Source: Shimia biformata
GTDB taxonomy: Bacteria; Pseudomonadota; Alphaproteobacteria; Rhodobacterales; Rhodobacteraceae
Length of the DNA stretch: 64,000 nucleotides
Assembly (NCBI RefSeq): GCF_016888515.1
Contig: NZ_JAFEJK010000001.1
Span: 558,001-622,000 of the forward strand
Reading direction: 5' to 3'
The translations under genes and the position numbers were made by a program. Positions within the stretch are counted from its first letter, which is position 1; every line of letters starts with the position of its first letter. Under the pieces are notes generated by a model. That model did not search any database. It saw only the letters and a program-made list of their open reading frames with translations, and had not been told where the DNA came from. Below, piece by piece: positions 44,625 to 55,409 of the stretch.

Positions 44625-45830
44625 ATGCTGTTCGACGCGCTTTTCCTGCAACTTGGCTACAACGCCTCGCTGGTGGCGATCGGCGCGGGGTTTCTGGGCA
44701 TTGCCGCCGGTGTGACCGGCACTTTTCTTTACCTGCGAAAACAGGCGCTTCTCAGCGATGCAATCAGCCATGCGACCCTGCCGGGTGTCGGGCTTGCCTT
44801 TGTGCTGATGGCGCTGGTGGGCGGGTCGGGCCGTTTCCTGCCGGGCCTTCTTCTGGGCGCGGCGCTGTCGGCCGGGATCGGGCTTTTATGCGTTTCGGCA
44901 CTGACACGCCGCACTCGCCTGTCCGAGGATTCGGCAATCGGCGCGGTTCTTTCAGTCTTTTTCGGGTTTGGCATCGTGATCCTGACGGTGATCCAGACCA
45001 TGTCGACAGGCCGTCAGGCCGGATTGGAGAGTTTCCTTTTGGGCTCGACAGCAGGGATGCTGTTCAATGATGCGGTGGTAATCGCTGCCGGGGGCGCGCT
45101 GACCCTGTTGGCGGTTCTGCTGTTCCGCCGCCCCATGGGGCTGGTGGCCTTTGACCCGGAATATGCCGCCGCTCGCGGGTTCAACGTCGCACGGATTGAT
45201 CTTGTCATCATGACCCTGGCGCTGGCGGTCACTGTCGTTGGTCTCAAGATCGTCGGGCTTATCCTTGTCGTCGCGATGCTGATCATTCCGCCGGTTGCGG
45301 CGCGGTTCTGGTCGGACAGGATGGAGGTCGTTGCGCTTCTGTCGGGTCTGTTCGGAGGTCTTTCGGGATGGGCCGGAGCGGCGATCTCGGCCACGGCTCC
45401 GGCCCTACCAACCGGGCCTATCATCGTGCTGGTCTGTTTCGGTTTGTTCGTTCTGTCGCTGTTTCTTGCACCGGGGCGCGGACTGCTGGCGGCTTTGACG
45501 CGGCATCTTCGGTTCCAGCGGCGGGTGCATTTGCGTCAGGGGTTGCTAGCACTTGCCCAAGGGCAACCGATCTACGAACGCCTGACCTTGCGCCTGTTGC
45601 GCCGCGCGGGTCTGGCGCGCGCTGACGGGGTCGCCACCGACGAAGGTCGTGCCCGTGCTGCCAAGGCTCTACGCGACGAAAAACGCTGGGAACTGGTCCG
45701 CTCTGACCCTGATTTTGCCGCAGCGGCCCTATCATATGATGGGCTGGCAGGAATCGAAACTGTGCTGACTGTCGATCAGATTGCCGAAATCGACAACCGT
45801 ATCGGTGCCCCGCGCGAGGTAACGTCATGA
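44625..45830 (+). CDS. Mn/Zn ABC transporter permease with cytoplasmic C-terminal extension
   Basis: At 401 residues it is about 110 longer than a usual ZnuB/MntB permease. Residues 1-285 hold the ABC-3 permease fold (GFLGIAAGVTGTFLYLRKQ, SHATLPGVGLAF). Residues about 290-401 form a soluble tail; GLARADGVATDEGRARAAK and the following RWELV segment resemble the end of the winged helix and the dimerisation region of DtxR/MntR regulators. The tail may sense metal on the cytoplasmic face, which is inference. It overlaps the next permease by four bases. Confidence 0.9.
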   Translation: MLFDALFLQLGYNASLVAIGAGFLGIAAGVTGTFLYLRKQALLSDAISHATLPGVGLAFVLMALVGGSGRFLPGLLLGAALSAGIGLLCVSALTRRTRLSEDSAIGAVLSVFFGFGIVILTVIQTMSTGRQAGLESFLLGSTAGMLFNDAVVIAAGGALTLLAVLLFRRPMGLVAFDPEYAAARGFNVARIDLVIMTLALAVTVVGLKIVGLILVVAMLIIPPVAARFWSDRMEVVALLSGLFGGLSGWAGAAISATAPALPTGPIIVLVCFGLFVLSLFLAPGRGLLAALTRHLRFQRRVHLRQGLLALAQGQPIYERLTLRLLRRAGLARADGVATDEGRARAAKALRDEKRWELVRSDPDFAAAALSYDGLAGIETVLTVDQIAEIDNRIGAPREVTS

Positions 45831-46753
45831 GTGGCGCCGAGTTTGTCCCACTGTCTCTGCCGCCCTTGCTGATCGGGATACTGGCTGCGGTTGCCTGCGC
45901 CTTGCCCGGCAACTTCCTGGTCCTGCGCAAACAGGCGTTGATCGGGGATGCCATTAGTCATGTCGTTTTGCCTGGAATTGTCGTTGCTTTCCTTGTGACG
46001 GGTACCGTGGGCGCTGGGCCGATGATGCTGGGCGCGATGGGGTCTTCGGTGGTTGCCGTGGGTCTGATCGAGGCGATCCGGCGACTGGGTCGCATCGAGC
46101 CCGGCGCGGCGATGGGTGTTACATTTACTGCCATGTTTGCCGCCGGGGTGCTGCTTCTGGAACAATCCGACACTTCGTCGGTCCATCTGGACGTCGAACA
46201 CGCGCTTTATGGCAATCTCGAAAGCCTGATCTGGCTGGACGCAGTCGGATGGCAATCGTTGCTGGATCCGGTGGCGCTTGCGGGGTTGCCCCCCGAACTG
46301 CCACGCATCGGGTTGACCTGCCTCTTTGTCATTGCGTTCACATCAATCCTGTGGCGCCCCTTGAAGATTTCGACCTTTGATGAGGGCTTTGCCGCCACAG
46401 CGGGCATGCCGACGACGTTGATTGGTCTGGCACTCGTCATCGTCGCAGCCCTGACCGCGGTGGCGGCCTTTGATGCGGTGGGGTCGATCATTGTGATCGC
46501 CATGTTCATATGCCCGCCCGCCGCCGCGCGGCTGATGACCAATCGGCTTGAAACCCAGATCGGCTGGAGTGTCGTCTTCGCGGTGCTGTCCGCCGCTCTT
46601 GGCTACGTGTTGGCGGGCTATGGTCCGCTCTGGCTGGGGCGGGATAACGCGGTCAGCGCGGCCGGGATGATCGCCACCGTATCGGGGGCGATCCTTGCCC
46701 TTGCAGCGCTGTTCGGCCCCTGCCGCACCCGTACCGGCGCCCCGGCAAGTTGA
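45827..46753 (+). CDS. Mn/Zn ABC transporter permease, second subunit
   Basis: A 308-residue ABC-3 family permease with about eight membrane spans (LPPLLIGILAAVACALPGNFLVLRKQALIGDAISHVVLPG). No extension is present, in contrast to its partner. The two diverged permeases form the channel heterodimer. It is the last gene of the operon and is convergent with the SulP gene. Confidence 0.92.
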   Translation: MSGAEFVPLSLPPLLIGILAAVACALPGNFLVLRKQALIGDAISHVVLPGIVVAFLVTGTVGAGPMMLGAMGSSVVAVGLIEAIRRLGRIEPGAAMGVTFTAMFAAGVLLLEQSDTSSVHLDVEHALYGNLESLIWLDAVGWQSLLDPVALAGLPPELPRIGLTCLFVIAFTSILWRPLKISTFDEGFAATAGMPTTLIGLALVIVAALTAVAAFDAVGSIIVIAMFICPPAAARLMTNRLETQIGWSVVFAVLSAALGYVLAGYGPLWLGRDNAVSAAGMIATVSGAILALAALFGPCRTRTGAPAS

Positions 46754-46809
46754 CCGAAACTTCACTGGTGCAAAGTACTCGTGCCGCAGGTACGCGCCAA
46801 ATGGTGCGT

Positions 46810-48561
46810 TCACTCTGCGGCCTGGGTCTGCGTTCCAACCAGTTCACGGACCGCGTCATATTGTGAAAGGAAGACTTTGCCGGTCAGGTCTTCCAGAAAA
46901 TGACTGCGTTTCAGGCGGTCCATGACCGGACCCTTGACCTCGCTCAGGTGAAGCTTGATCCCCATCTCATCCAGTCGTGTATTGATCGCCTCAAGGCTTT
47001 CCAGCGCGCTCATGTCGATCTCGTTCACTGCTGAACACATTAGTACCACATGGCGCAGCGGGGCGTCATTGATGACGCGGTCCAGAACCATGTCCTCAAG
47101 GAAACGCGCATTCGCGAAATACAGGCTTTCGTCGACCCGCAGTGTGACGACAGCGGGATGGGTTTCGACCCTGTGCCGCAGTACATTGCGGAAATGCTGG
47201 GTGCCGGGGACCACTCCGACCTCGGCCACATGCGGGCGCGAGGTTTTGTACAGGAACAGAGCGATGGACAGGATCACCCCTGCGCTGACGCCGACCTCGA
47301 CCCCGAAGCCAAGGGTCAGAAGGATCGTCGACGCCACAGCTGCGAAATCGACCTTTGAATAGCTCCACGCTTTTTGCAGGATCGAGAAATCAACCAGCGA
47401 AAGAACGGCAACGATAATGGTTGCCGCCAGGGTCGCCTTGGGCAGGAAGAACAGCAGGGGCGTCAGCACCAGCGCCGCAATCAGGATACCTACGGCGGTA
47501 TAGGCACCGGCTGCGGGTGTCTCGGCGCCTGCGTCATAGTTCACGACCGAGCGTGCGAAGCCGCCTGTTACCGGATACCCACCCGAAAGCGACGCCGCGA
47601 TATTGGCGGTGCCAAGCCCCACCAATTCCTGGTCTGGCACGATGCGCTGACGTTTCTTCGCCGCTAATGTCTGCGCCACCGAGACGGATTCGACGAAGCC
47701 GATAACCGAGATCAGCAGGGCCGAGACAAACAATGATGACCAGACCTCGGACGAAAAGGACGGAAGGGTCAGAGGCGGCAGGCCGGTTGGTACCTCTCCA
47801 ACGATCTTGACGCCTTTCTCGGCCAGATCGAAAGCCCAGACCGCCAGCGTGGTCGACGCCACCGCGGCAACGGGCCCGGCCTTGGCGAGGATGTCGGCCA
47901 GCCGTGGTTTCAGACCGGCTTTCAGCAGAAGCGGTTTCAGCCCTTTTCGCACCCAAAAAAGGAAGCCAACGGTCGCGGCACCGATTGCCAGGGTAATGAG
48001 GTTCGTGTCGGGCAGATGCGCAATCAGTGAGCCGACCAGGTCGACCAGGCTGTGGCCATGCGCCTCGATACCAAGGACGTGTTTCAATTGCGAGGTAGCG
48101 ATCAGGATGCCAGAGGCGGTGATAAACCCGGCGATGACCGGATGGGACAGGAAATTCGCCAGGAACCCCAATCGTAGCACCCCCATCACGGTCAGGATCA
48201 CCCCCGATATGAACGCCAGCGTGATTGCGGCGGCGGCATATTCTGCCGGTGAAGACAGGCCCAGGTTACCGACCGCCGCCGCTGTCATCAGCGAGACCAC
48301 GGCCACCGGCCCGACAGCCAGCGCGCGCGAAGTTCCGAATATCGCATAGGCAACAAGCGGCAGGATCGAGGCGTAAAGCCCCATTTCAGCCGGCAACCCT
48401 GCAAGAAGGGCATAGGCCAGCGATTGCGGGATCAACATGATCGTGACGATGACAGCTGCAACCATGTCCGAGGTGAACACGTTTCGGTCGTAGCTGCGCG
48501 CCCATCCAAGGATCGGCAGATGGCGGTCCAGCGCGGCGCGGTCGATAACAGGCAGTTTCAT
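46810..48561 (-). CDS. SulP-family inorganic anion transporter with STAS domain
   Basis: A 583-residue SLC26/SulP protein. The transmembrane core covers about residues 20-440 (IMLIPQSLAYALLAGLPAEMG and LGTANIAASLSGGYPVTGG are family motifs). A STAS domain follows at about 455-570 (TLRVDESLYFANARFLED). Substrates in the family are sulfate, bicarbonate or other anions; no carbonic anhydrase or sulfur gene is beside it to decide. Confidence 0.92.
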   Translation of the reverse strand: MKLPVIDRAALDRHLPILGWARSYDRNVFTSDMVAAVIVTIMLIPQSLAYALLAGLPAEMGLYASILPLVAYAIFGTSRALAVGPVAVVSLMTAAAVGNLGLSSPAEYAAAAITLAFISGVILTVMGVLRLGFLANFLSHPVIAGFITASGILIATSQLKHVLGIEAHGHSLVDLVGSLIAHLPDTNLITLAIGAATVGFLFWVRKGLKPLLLKAGLKPRLADILAKAGPVAAVASTTLAVWAFDLAEKGVKIVGEVPTGLPPLTLPSFSSEVWSSLFVSALLISVIGFVESVSVAQTLAAKKRQRIVPDQELVGLGTANIAASLSGGYPVTGGFARSVVNYDAGAETPAAGAYTAVGILIAALVLTPLLFFLPKATLAATIIVAVLSLVDFSILQKAWSYSKVDFAAVASTILLTLGFGVEVGVSAGVILSIALFLYKTSRPHVAEVGVVPGTQHFRNVLRHRVETHPAVVTLRVDESLYFANARFLEDMVLDRVINDAPLRHVVLMCSAVNEIDMSALESLEAINTRLDEMGIKLHLSEVKGPVMDRLKRSHFLEDLTGKVFLSQYDAVRELVGTQTQAAE

Positions 48562-48596
48562 CGGGTGTTCTCATTCGAAAAGGTGCGGTTGCGATG

Positions 48597-48624
48597 TATA
48601 TATTCAGAAAATGGAATTTGTGAA
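48597..48624 (-). promoter_or_regulatory. Possible SulP promoter
   Basis: On the minus strand TTCACA (48619-48624) precedes TATATA (48597-48602) with a 16-base spacer, in the only AT-rich patch between the divergent SulP and oxoprolinase genes. Confidence 0.35.
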
Positions 48625-48727
48625 GTGCAAATCGACATGGCCGAGGTTTCCGCGCAGGACGTTGACAATCCGATCAGGCGGGGGGATGCCTGTCGGTGAT
48701 CTTTGAAGGGTCACGCAGGAGGCAGGT

Positions 48728-51700
48728 ATGAGCGGCAGTTGGGAGTTCTGGATCGACCGTGGCGGCACGTTTACCGATGTTGTGGCGCGACGACCCGATG
48801 GGTCGGTCCAGACGCACAAGCTTTTGTCTGAAAACCCGGAACGATATGCCGACGCTGCCGTTCAGGGCATCCGCGAGATGATGGGCGTGACCGGAGACTT
48901 CCCCGATGCCTCGATCCGAGCGGTAAAGATGGGCACGACGGTGGCAACAAACGCGCTTTTGGAACGCAAGGGGGAGCGCGTGCTCTTGGTCATCACCCGG
49001 GGTTTCCGGGATTTGCTGCGCATTGGCTATCAGACCCGCCCGCGCCTGTTCGACCTGGAAATCAAGCGCCCGGACCTGCTTTACGAAGATGTGGTCGAGA
49101 TGGACGAACGGTTGGATTCCGAGGGCGGATTGGTCCGTCCGCTTGACGAAGCGCCGTTGCGCAATGCGATGCAGGTTGCCTTTGATCGGGGTATCCGCGC
49201 CATCGCAATTGCCGGGCTGCATGCCTATCTGAACCCATCGCACGAAATCCGCGCGGCCGAAATTGCGCGCCATATCGGATTTACCCAGATCAGCACCAGC
49301 CACGACGTCAGCCGGTTGGCGAAGTTGGTCGGACGCGGCGATACAACGGTTGTGGATGCCTATCTGTCGCCCATTCTGCGTCGCTATGTCGAACAGGTCG
49401 CCGAGGCACTGGACATGGGGCGCGCGTGTGATCGCCTTTTGTTTATGATGTCGAATGGCGGCCTGACCGATGCCAGCCTGTTTCAGGGCCGGGACGCGAT
49501 CCTGTCGGGGCCGGCAGGGGGGATCGTCGGTATGGTCAAAACGGCAGAGGCTGCCGGGTTCAACCAACTGATCGGTTTTGACATGGGGGGAACCTCGACC
49601 GATGTCAGCCATTATGCCGGCGACTACGAGCGTAGTTTCGAGACCGAAGTCGCTGGCGTGCGGATGCGCGCGCCGATGATGGATATTCACACCGTCGCCG
49701 CGGGGGGCGGTTCGATCTGCAAGTTTGAGGATGGCCGCTATCAGGTTGGCCCGGAAAGCGCCGGTGCCGATCCAGGCCCTGCCTGTTACCGACGCGGCGG
49801 GCCTCTGACAGTGACCGATTGCAACGTGATGCTGGGCAAGCTGAACCCAGATCACTTTCCCCATGTTTTCGGTCCTAACGGAGACCAGCCCTTGGACGCC
49901 GATGTGGTGCGTCGGAAATTCGCTTCACTGGCCAATGAGATTGCCAAAGCAACGGGGAAACCTGCCGTCGCGCCGGAAGAGGTGGCCGAGGGGTTCTTGA
50001 AGATCGCCGTCGACAACATGGCAAACGCCATCAAGAAGATCAGCGTGCAGCGCGGTCACGACGTGACGCAATACACGCTGCAATGCTTTGGCGGGGCGGG
50101 GGGGCAACACGCCTGTCTGGTGGCTGACGCGTTAGGCATGAAACGGGTCTTCATTCACCCGCATGCCGGGGTTCTGTCCGCCTATGGCATGGGGTTGGCC
50201 GAGATCCGCGCCATGCGCGAGGCGCAACTGGACGTGCCGCTTTCGGCGATGGAACAGGCAACTGCTGCCCTTTCCGATCTGCGCAAGCAGGCCGAATCCG
50301 AAGTCCGGGCGCAAGGCGTTTCCGACATCCGCACTGAGACGCGCGCGCATTTGCGCTATGACGGCTCGCACCAGGCGCTGGAAGTGCCCTTTGGCTCAAA
50401 GTCGCAGATGCTTGCCGCGTTCGAAGGTTCCCACCGCCAACGCTTTGGCTTTACTTCGCCGGAACGCGCCGTTCTGTTTGAGATGATCAGTGCCGAGGCC
50501 ATCGGCACAACTGGCGAGGCCCCGGCCGCGATTGTCCCAAAGGGCAAGGGGAAGCCAGCTGCGCGGATCCCGGTTCATCTTGGGGGTGACGCGCGGGACG
50601 TGCCGCTGTTCGCTCGCGATGGTTTGAAGCCCGGCGTCGCAATTCAAGGTCCTGCCATCATCACCGAAACCACTGGGACCAACATGATCGAACCCGGCTG
50701 GTCGGCACGTGTCGATGACCTTGGTAACCTGATCCTTGAACGGGTGCAAAACCTGACCCGCGCCCGCGCCGCCGGAACCGAGGCCGACCCGGTTCTGCTT
50801 GAGGTGTTCAACAACCTGTTTATGTCCGTCGCCGACCAGATGGGGGCAACGCTTGCCAACACGTCATGGTCAGTCAACATCAAGGAAAGGTTGGACTTTT
50901 CCTGCGCGATCTTCGACACCGCGGGCGATCTTGTGGCCAACGCGCCGCATGTGCCTGTGCATCTGGGCTCGATGTCCGACAGCATCCGCACCGTCATGCG
51001 AGAGAACGCCGGGGACATCCACGATGGCGATGCGTTCATGCTGAACTCGCCCTATAACGGGGGCACGCATCTGCCTGATGTCACGGTGGTGACGCCGGTG
51101 TTCCATGATGGCAAAGTGGTATTCTGGCTGGGCTCGCGCGGGCATCACGCCGATATCGGCGGCCGCACGCCGGGGTCCGGACCGCCCGATAGCCGCCATA
51201 TCGACGAGGAAGGCGTGCTGATCGATAACGTGCGGCTGGTGAAGGCGGGCGTCCTGCAGGAAGATGTCGCCCGCGACGTGCTGGCCAGCGGCCGCTATCC
51301 CGCGCGCAACCCCGATCAGAACATCGCCGACCTCAAGGCGCAGGTTGCCGCAAATGAAACCGGCCGACGCGAGTTGCTGAAAGTTGTCGACCACTACGGG
51401 CTGGACGTTGTGCAGGCCTATATGGGGCACGTGCAGGACAATGCCGAGGAATCGGTGCGCCGCGTCATTGACCGTTTGTCCGATGGCGATTTCATCTATC
51501 CCACAGATATCGGTTTAACGATTAAGGTGAAGGTCCGCGTCGATCATGCTGTGCGCGAGGCGGTGATCGACTTTAGCGGCACCAGTGATCAGCATGACGG
51601 CAATTACAACGCGCCGCAGGCGGTCTGCCGCGCCGTGGTTCTCTATGTTTTCCGCACGCTGGTCGGGGCCGATATCCCGCTGAACGAAGGTTGTCTTAAA

Positions 51701-52309
51701 CCGCTCAGGATCATCGTGCCGGAAGGGTCTATGCTTAACCCGGTCTATCCGGCTGCCGTCATCGCCGGGAACACCGAGGTCAGTCAGCTGACCTGTAATG
51801 CGCTGTTTGGCGCGCTGGGCGTGATCGCCGGATCGCAGGCGACAATGAACAATTTCATCTGGGGCAACGACAGGTTCCAGAACTATGAAACAATCTGCGG
51901 TGGCACTGGCGCAGGACCGGGGTTCATTGGCTGCGATGCTGTGCAGACGCACATGACCAACACCCGCTCGACCGATCCCGAAATCCTTGAAAAACGCTTT
52001 CCGGTGCGGCTGGAAGAGTTCGGGGTCCGCGACGGCTCGGGCGGAGACGGACGCTGGCGCGGAGGGCATGGCTCATGGCGTCGGCTGCGATTCCTTGAGC
52101 CGGTGACGGTGACAACCCTGTGTTCGCATCGGATCATACCGCCATTCGGCGTTGATGGCGGTGCAACGGGGGCCGTTGGCATGAACTGGGCCGAGATGCC
52201 GGATGGTCGCCGCGTTGACCTGCAAGGCAATGACGAAATCGAGCTTCCAGAAGGGGCGGTTTTCGGTCTTGCCACGCCCGGCGGCGGCGGTTGGGGGAAG
52301 CCGGACTAA
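48728..52309 (+). CDS. 5-oxoprolinase (fused HyuA-HyuB hydantoinase/oxoprolinase)
   Basis: The 1193-residue protein fuses HyuA (about residues 1-680) and HyuB (about 690-1190), as in eukaryotic and many bacterial 5-oxoprolinases. The HyuA part shows the ATPase phosphate loops DRGGTFTDV and [12 protein letters not shown]; the HyuB part begins [20 protein letters not shown]. The enzyme opens 5-oxo-L-proline to glutamate with ATP. N-methylhydantoinase and acetophenone carboxylase share the fold, so the substrate is not certain. A GCAGGAGG ribosome site precedes it. Confidence 0.88.
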   Translation: MSGSWEFWIDRGGTFTDVVARRPDGSVQTHKLLSENPERYADAAVQGIREMMGVTGDFPDASIRAVKMGTTVATNALLERKGERVLLVITRGFRDLLRIGYQTRPRLFDLEIKRPDLLYEDVVEMDERLDSEGGLVRPLDEAPLRNAMQVAFDRGIRAIAIAGLHAYLNPSHEIRAAEIARHIGFTQISTSHDVSRLAKLVGRGDTTVVDAYLSPILRRYVEQVAEALDMGRACDRLLFMMSNGGLTDASLFQGRDAILSGPAGGIVGMVKTAEAAGFNQLIGFDMGGTSTDVSHYAGDYERSFETEVAGVRMRAPMMDIHTVAAGGGSICKFEDGRYQVGPESAGADPGPACYRRGGPLTVTDCNVMLGKLNPDHFPHVFGPNGDQPLDADVVRRKFASLANEIAKATGKPAVAPEEVAEGFLKIAVDNMANAIKKISVQRGHDVTQYTLQCFGGAGGQHACLVADALGMKRVFIHPHAGVLSAYGMGLAEIRAMREAQLDVPLSAMEQATAALSDLRKQAESEVRAQGVSDIRTETRAHLRYDGSHQALEVPFGSKSQMLAAFEGSHRQRFGFTSPERAVLFEMISAEAIGTTGEAPAAIVPKGKGKPAARIPVHLGGDARDVPLFARDGLKPGVAIQGPAIITETTGTNMIEPGWSARVDDLGNLILERVQNLTRARAAGTEADPVLLEVFNNLFMSVADQMGATLANTSWSVNIKERLDFSCAIFDTAGDLVANAPHVPVHLGSMSDSIRTVMRENAGDIHDGDAFMLNSPYNGGTHLPDVTVVTPVFHDGKVVFWLGSRGHHADIGGRTPGSGPPDSRHIDEEGVLIDNVRLVKAGVLQEDVARDVLASGRYPARNPDQNIADLKAQVAANETGRRELLKVVDHYGLDVVQAYMGHVQDNAEESVRRVIDRLSDGDFIYPTDIGLTIKVKVRVDHAVREAVIDFSGTSDQHDGNYNAPQAVCRAVVLYVFRTLVGADIPLNEGCLKPLRIIVPEGSMLNPVYPAAVIAGNTEVSQLTCNALFGALGVIAGSQATMNNFIWGNDRFQNYETICGGTGAGPGFIGCDAVQTHMTNTRSTDPEILEKRFPVRLEEFGVRDGSGGDGRWRGGHGSWRRLRFLEPVTVTTLCSHRIIPPFGVDGGATGAVGMNWAEMPDGRRVDLQGNDEIELPEGAVFGLATPGGGGWGKPD

Positions 52310-52382
52310 AGTGGTTCCTGTCCTTTTGGCTGGAGATTTCTGACCTTTCAGAATCGCCGCAGGCCATGCTAGGTTTTGCGTC

Positions 52383-54254
52383 ATGCAGGCCGTTGACCCC
52401 AAAATAAGCGAAAATCGCGCGAAAATCCGCCAATTGGACGAAGCGGCGATCAACAGGATTGCCGCGGGCGAAGTCGTGGAGCGCCCTGCCTCAGCGGTCA
52501 AGGAACTGGTTGAAAACGCGGTTGATGCGGGTGCCACCCGGATCGACATTGCCTATGCCGACGGTGGCAAAACCCTGATCCGTGTCACAGATGATGGATG
52601 CGGAATCCCGCCCGACGAACTGCCGCTGGCACTATCCCGCCATGCGACGTCGAAAATCGATGGTTCAGACCTTCTCGACATTCACACATTCGGATTCCGG
52701 GGCGAGGCGCTTCCCAGTCTTGGCTCGGTCGGTCGACTGACCATCACCAGTCGCGCCAAGGGTCACGACGCAGCCGAAATCTCGGTCTCAGGCAGCACGA
52801 TGAAGCCGGTGAAACCCGCCGCGCTGACAAAGGGCACGATCGTCGAGCTGCGGGACCTGTTCTATGCCACGCCCGCCCGCCTCAAGTTCATGCGAACGGA
52901 TCGGGCCGAAGCGCAGGCAATTACCGATGTGATCAAACGCCTTGCCATGGCCGAGCCTTTCGTGGCCTTCACCCTGCGCGATGTCACGGGCGGCGGTGAG
53001 GGAAGGATCACATTCCGCGCCGATGCCGAGACCGGAGATTTGTTCGATGCGCTGCATGGCCGGCTCGCGCGAATTCTGGGCAAGGAATTTGCGGAAAACG
53101 CGCTCAGGATCGACGCCACGCGTGAGGGATTGCACCTGACCGGTTATGCGGCGCTGCCGACCTACTCACGGGGTTCCGCCGTGGCGCAATACCTTTTCGT
53201 GAATGGCCGACCGGTACGGGACAAGCTTTTGGTCGGGGCCCTGCGCGGCGCTTATGCCGATTTCCTCAGCCGAGACCGACACCCCGCTGTGGCGCTGTTC
53301 ATTGACTGCGACCCCCAGCTTGTCGACGTGAACGTGCATCCCGCCAAGTCCGAGGTCCGGTTCCGGGATCCCGGCCTTGCACGCGGGTTGATCGTTACAG
53401 GTCTGCGCCACGCGCTGGCCGAGGCGGGGCATCGCGCTTCAACCACGGTTGCCGGCGCGACACTGGGGGCCTTCCGTCCCGAACCTACAGGGGTGGGTGA
53501 GGGTCAGCCCAGCGCGCGTGTTTATCAGATGGATCGCCCATCCCTCGCCGCCCGTACGATGGCGTATGCAGCGCAAGCGCCATCCTTCAATACACCCGGT
53601 TTTGCCGAGGCCGCGGGGCCGGTCAGTGCCCGGGTCGAAGTGTTTGAAAACGACGATCCGCAAGCGGCCGAGGACTTCCCTCTGGGTGCGGCACGGGGGC
53701 AGGTGCATGAGAATTACATTATCGCCCAGACCGCCACCGGCATGGTCATCGTCGACCAGCATGCTGCGCATGAACGACTTGTCTATGAAAAGCTGAAACG
53801 CCAAATGGCTGAAAACGGAGTCGCGGCGCAGGCACTGTTGATCCCGGAAATTGTCGAACTGTCCCAAGGCGACTGTTCCCGTCTGCTCAACGTGGCCGAC
53901 GACCTGTCGCAGCTTGGTCTGACCATCGAACCCTTTGGCGGCGGGGCCGTCGCGGTGCGCGAGACCCCCGCCATTCTCGGTGAGGTGAATGCCGAGGCCA
54001 TGCTGAAAGACATTCTGGACGAGCTTGACGACCTTGGCGAAAGCCAGCTGGTGAAGGAAAAGATCGAAGCGATCCTGTCGCGAGTCGCCTGTCACGGTTC
54101 GATCCGGTCGGGCCGCCGGATGCGGGCAGAAGAGATGAATGCGCTGTTGCGCGAGATGGAGGCGACGCCTCATTCCGGGCAATGCAACCACGGGCGGCCC
54201 ACCTATGTGGAATTGAAGCTGTCGGATATCGAACGGCTATTTGGACGGACCTGA
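52383..54254 (+). CDS. mutL: DNA mismatch repair protein MutL
   Basis: A 623-residue MutL. The N-terminal GHKL ATPase motifs are clear: [25 protein letters not shown] and TFGFRGEAL. The C-terminal domain carries [12 protein letters not shown] starting at Asp458, which fits the endonuclease motif DQHAx2Ex4E, along with ACHGSIRSG and CNHGRPTY. It is therefore a nicking MutL, the type used by bacteria without MutH. rmuC follows three bases after the stop. Confidence 0.96.
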   Translation: MQAVDPKISENRAKIRQLDEAAINRIAAGEVVERPASAVKELVENAVDAGATRIDIAYADGGKTLIRVTDDGCGIPPDELPLALSRHATSKIDGSDLLDIHTFGFRGEALPSLGSVGRLTITSRAKGHDAAEISVSGSTMKPVKPAALTKGTIVELRDLFYATPARLKFMRTDRAEAQAITDVIKRLAMAEPFVAFTLRDVTGGGEGRITFRADAETGDLFDALHGRLARILGKEFAENALRIDATREGLHLTGYAALPTYSRGSAVAQYLFVNGRPVRDKLLVGALRGAYADFLSRDRHPAVALFIDCDPQLVDVNVHPAKSEVRFRDPGLARGLIVTGLRHALAEAGHRASTTVAGATLGAFRPEPTGVGEGQPSARVYQMDRPSLAARTMAYAAQAPSFNTPGFAEAAGPVSARVEVFENDDPQAAEDFPLGAARGQVHENYIIAQTATGMVIVDQHAAHERLVYEKLKRQMAENGVAAQALLIPEIVELSQGDCSRLLNVADDLSQLGLTIEPFGGGAVAVRETPAILGEVNAEAMLKDILDELDDLGESQLVKEKIEAILSRVACHGSIRSGRRMRAEEMNALLREMEATPHSGQCNHGRPTYVELKLSDIERLFGRT

Positions 54255-54257
54255 GCC

Positions 54258-55409
54258 ATGATCACAATCGGAACCCATACGCTCGACCAGGTTGCGCTGA
54301 TCGCGCTTGGGATTGCCGGTCTGGTCATCCTTCTGTTGATCCTTTCGATCCGCGCTGCGGGTCGCGCGGCACGGGTGGCTGCGCCATTGTCGCAGCAGAT
54401 GAACGTGCTGGGGCAACGGGTGCAATCCCTGTCGGATGGGCAACAACAACTTGCCGGCGGCTTGACCCACGTGGCCGAAGCCCAAGCCGCGTCGCAATCC
54501 AACATGCTGCAATTGATGGAAAAACGGCTGGCCGAAGTGTCAAACCACATGAACGAGAACCTTCAGGTCTCGTCCAGGCGGACGGCGCATTCGCTTGGCG
54601 AGTTGCAAGAACGTCTGAAAACCATCGACAAGGCGCAGGAAAACATCACCAAGCTGTCCGGCGACGTGCTGTCCTTGCAAGATATCCTGTCAAACAAGCA
54701 GACACGCGGCGCATTTGGTGAGATCCAGCTAAACGACATCGTATCCAAGGCGCTGCCTTCGGACAGTTTCACGCTGCAACATACGCTATCGAATGGAAAG
54801 CGGGCCGATTGCCTGATTCATCTGCCGAATCCGCCCGGTCCCATTGTGATTGATAGCAAGTTTCCGCTGGAGGCCTATGAAGCACTCAGGAACGCCGAGA
54901 CTCAGCATCAACTGAACGAGGCGGCGCGTTTGCTGCGGGCATCGGTGAAGAAGCACATCAAGGATATCTCCGAGCGCTACATCATCGACGGCGAAACTGC
55001 CGATGGCGCGTTGATGTTCCTGCCCTCGGAAGCGGTTTATGCCGAGTTGCACGCCAATTTCCCTGAACTGGTACGTGAAGGGTTCGCGGCGCGGGTCTGG
55101 ATCGTGTCCCCGACCACATGCATGGCGACTTTGAACACCATGCGGGCGATCCTGAAGGACGCGCGGATGCGCGAACAGGCGGGCGCGATCCGGCACATGC
55201 TGCGGCAGTTGCACCGCGACGTCGAACTCGTGCTGGAAAGGGCAGGCAAGCTGGAAATCCATTTCGATCAAGCCCGTCGCGACGTAGAAGGGATCACCAC
55301 GGCCGCAGAACGGGCGGGGAAACGGGCAGGGAAGCTCGACAACTTTGACTTCGAAGAACTGGCACCGGACAGCGATGCCCGTGTCGTTCCACTGACAAAG
55401 CCAGACTAG
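54258..55409 (+). CDS. rmuC: DNA recombination protein RmuC
   Basis: A 383-residue RmuC-family protein: an N-terminal membrane span (about residues 8-30), a coiled coil (about 40-130) and the restriction-nuclease-like domain (about 140-350) with GAFGEIQLNDIV, IDSKFPLEAYEAL and SPTTCMATL. E. coli RmuC limits DNA inversions. It is likely co-transcribed with mutL, and its end overlaps the convergent LysR gene by four bases. Confidence 0.93.
   Translation: MITIGTHTLDQVALIALGIAGLVILLLILSIRAAGRAARVAAPLSQQMNVLGQRVQSLSDGQQQLAGGLTHVAEAQAASQSNMLQLMEKRLAEVSNHMNENLQVSSRRTAHSLGELQERLKTIDKAQENITKLSGDVLSLQDILSNKQTRGAFGEIQLNDIVSKALPSDSFTLQHTLSNGKRADCLIHLPNPPGPIVIDSKFPLEAYEALRNAETQHQLNEAARLLRASVKKHIKDISERYIIDGETADGALMFLPSEAVYAELHANFPELVREGFAARVWIVSPTTCMATLNTMRAILKDARMREQAGAIRHMLRQLHRDVELVLERAGKLEIHFDQARRDVEGITTAAERAGKRAGKLDNFDFEELAPDSDARVVPLTKPD

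Noticed and set aside
48674-49864. A 396-codon frame on the minus strand opposite the 5-oxoprolinase start
   Set aside because: It is a shadow frame produced by codon bias; the plus-strand protein has clear ATPase motifs in the same place.
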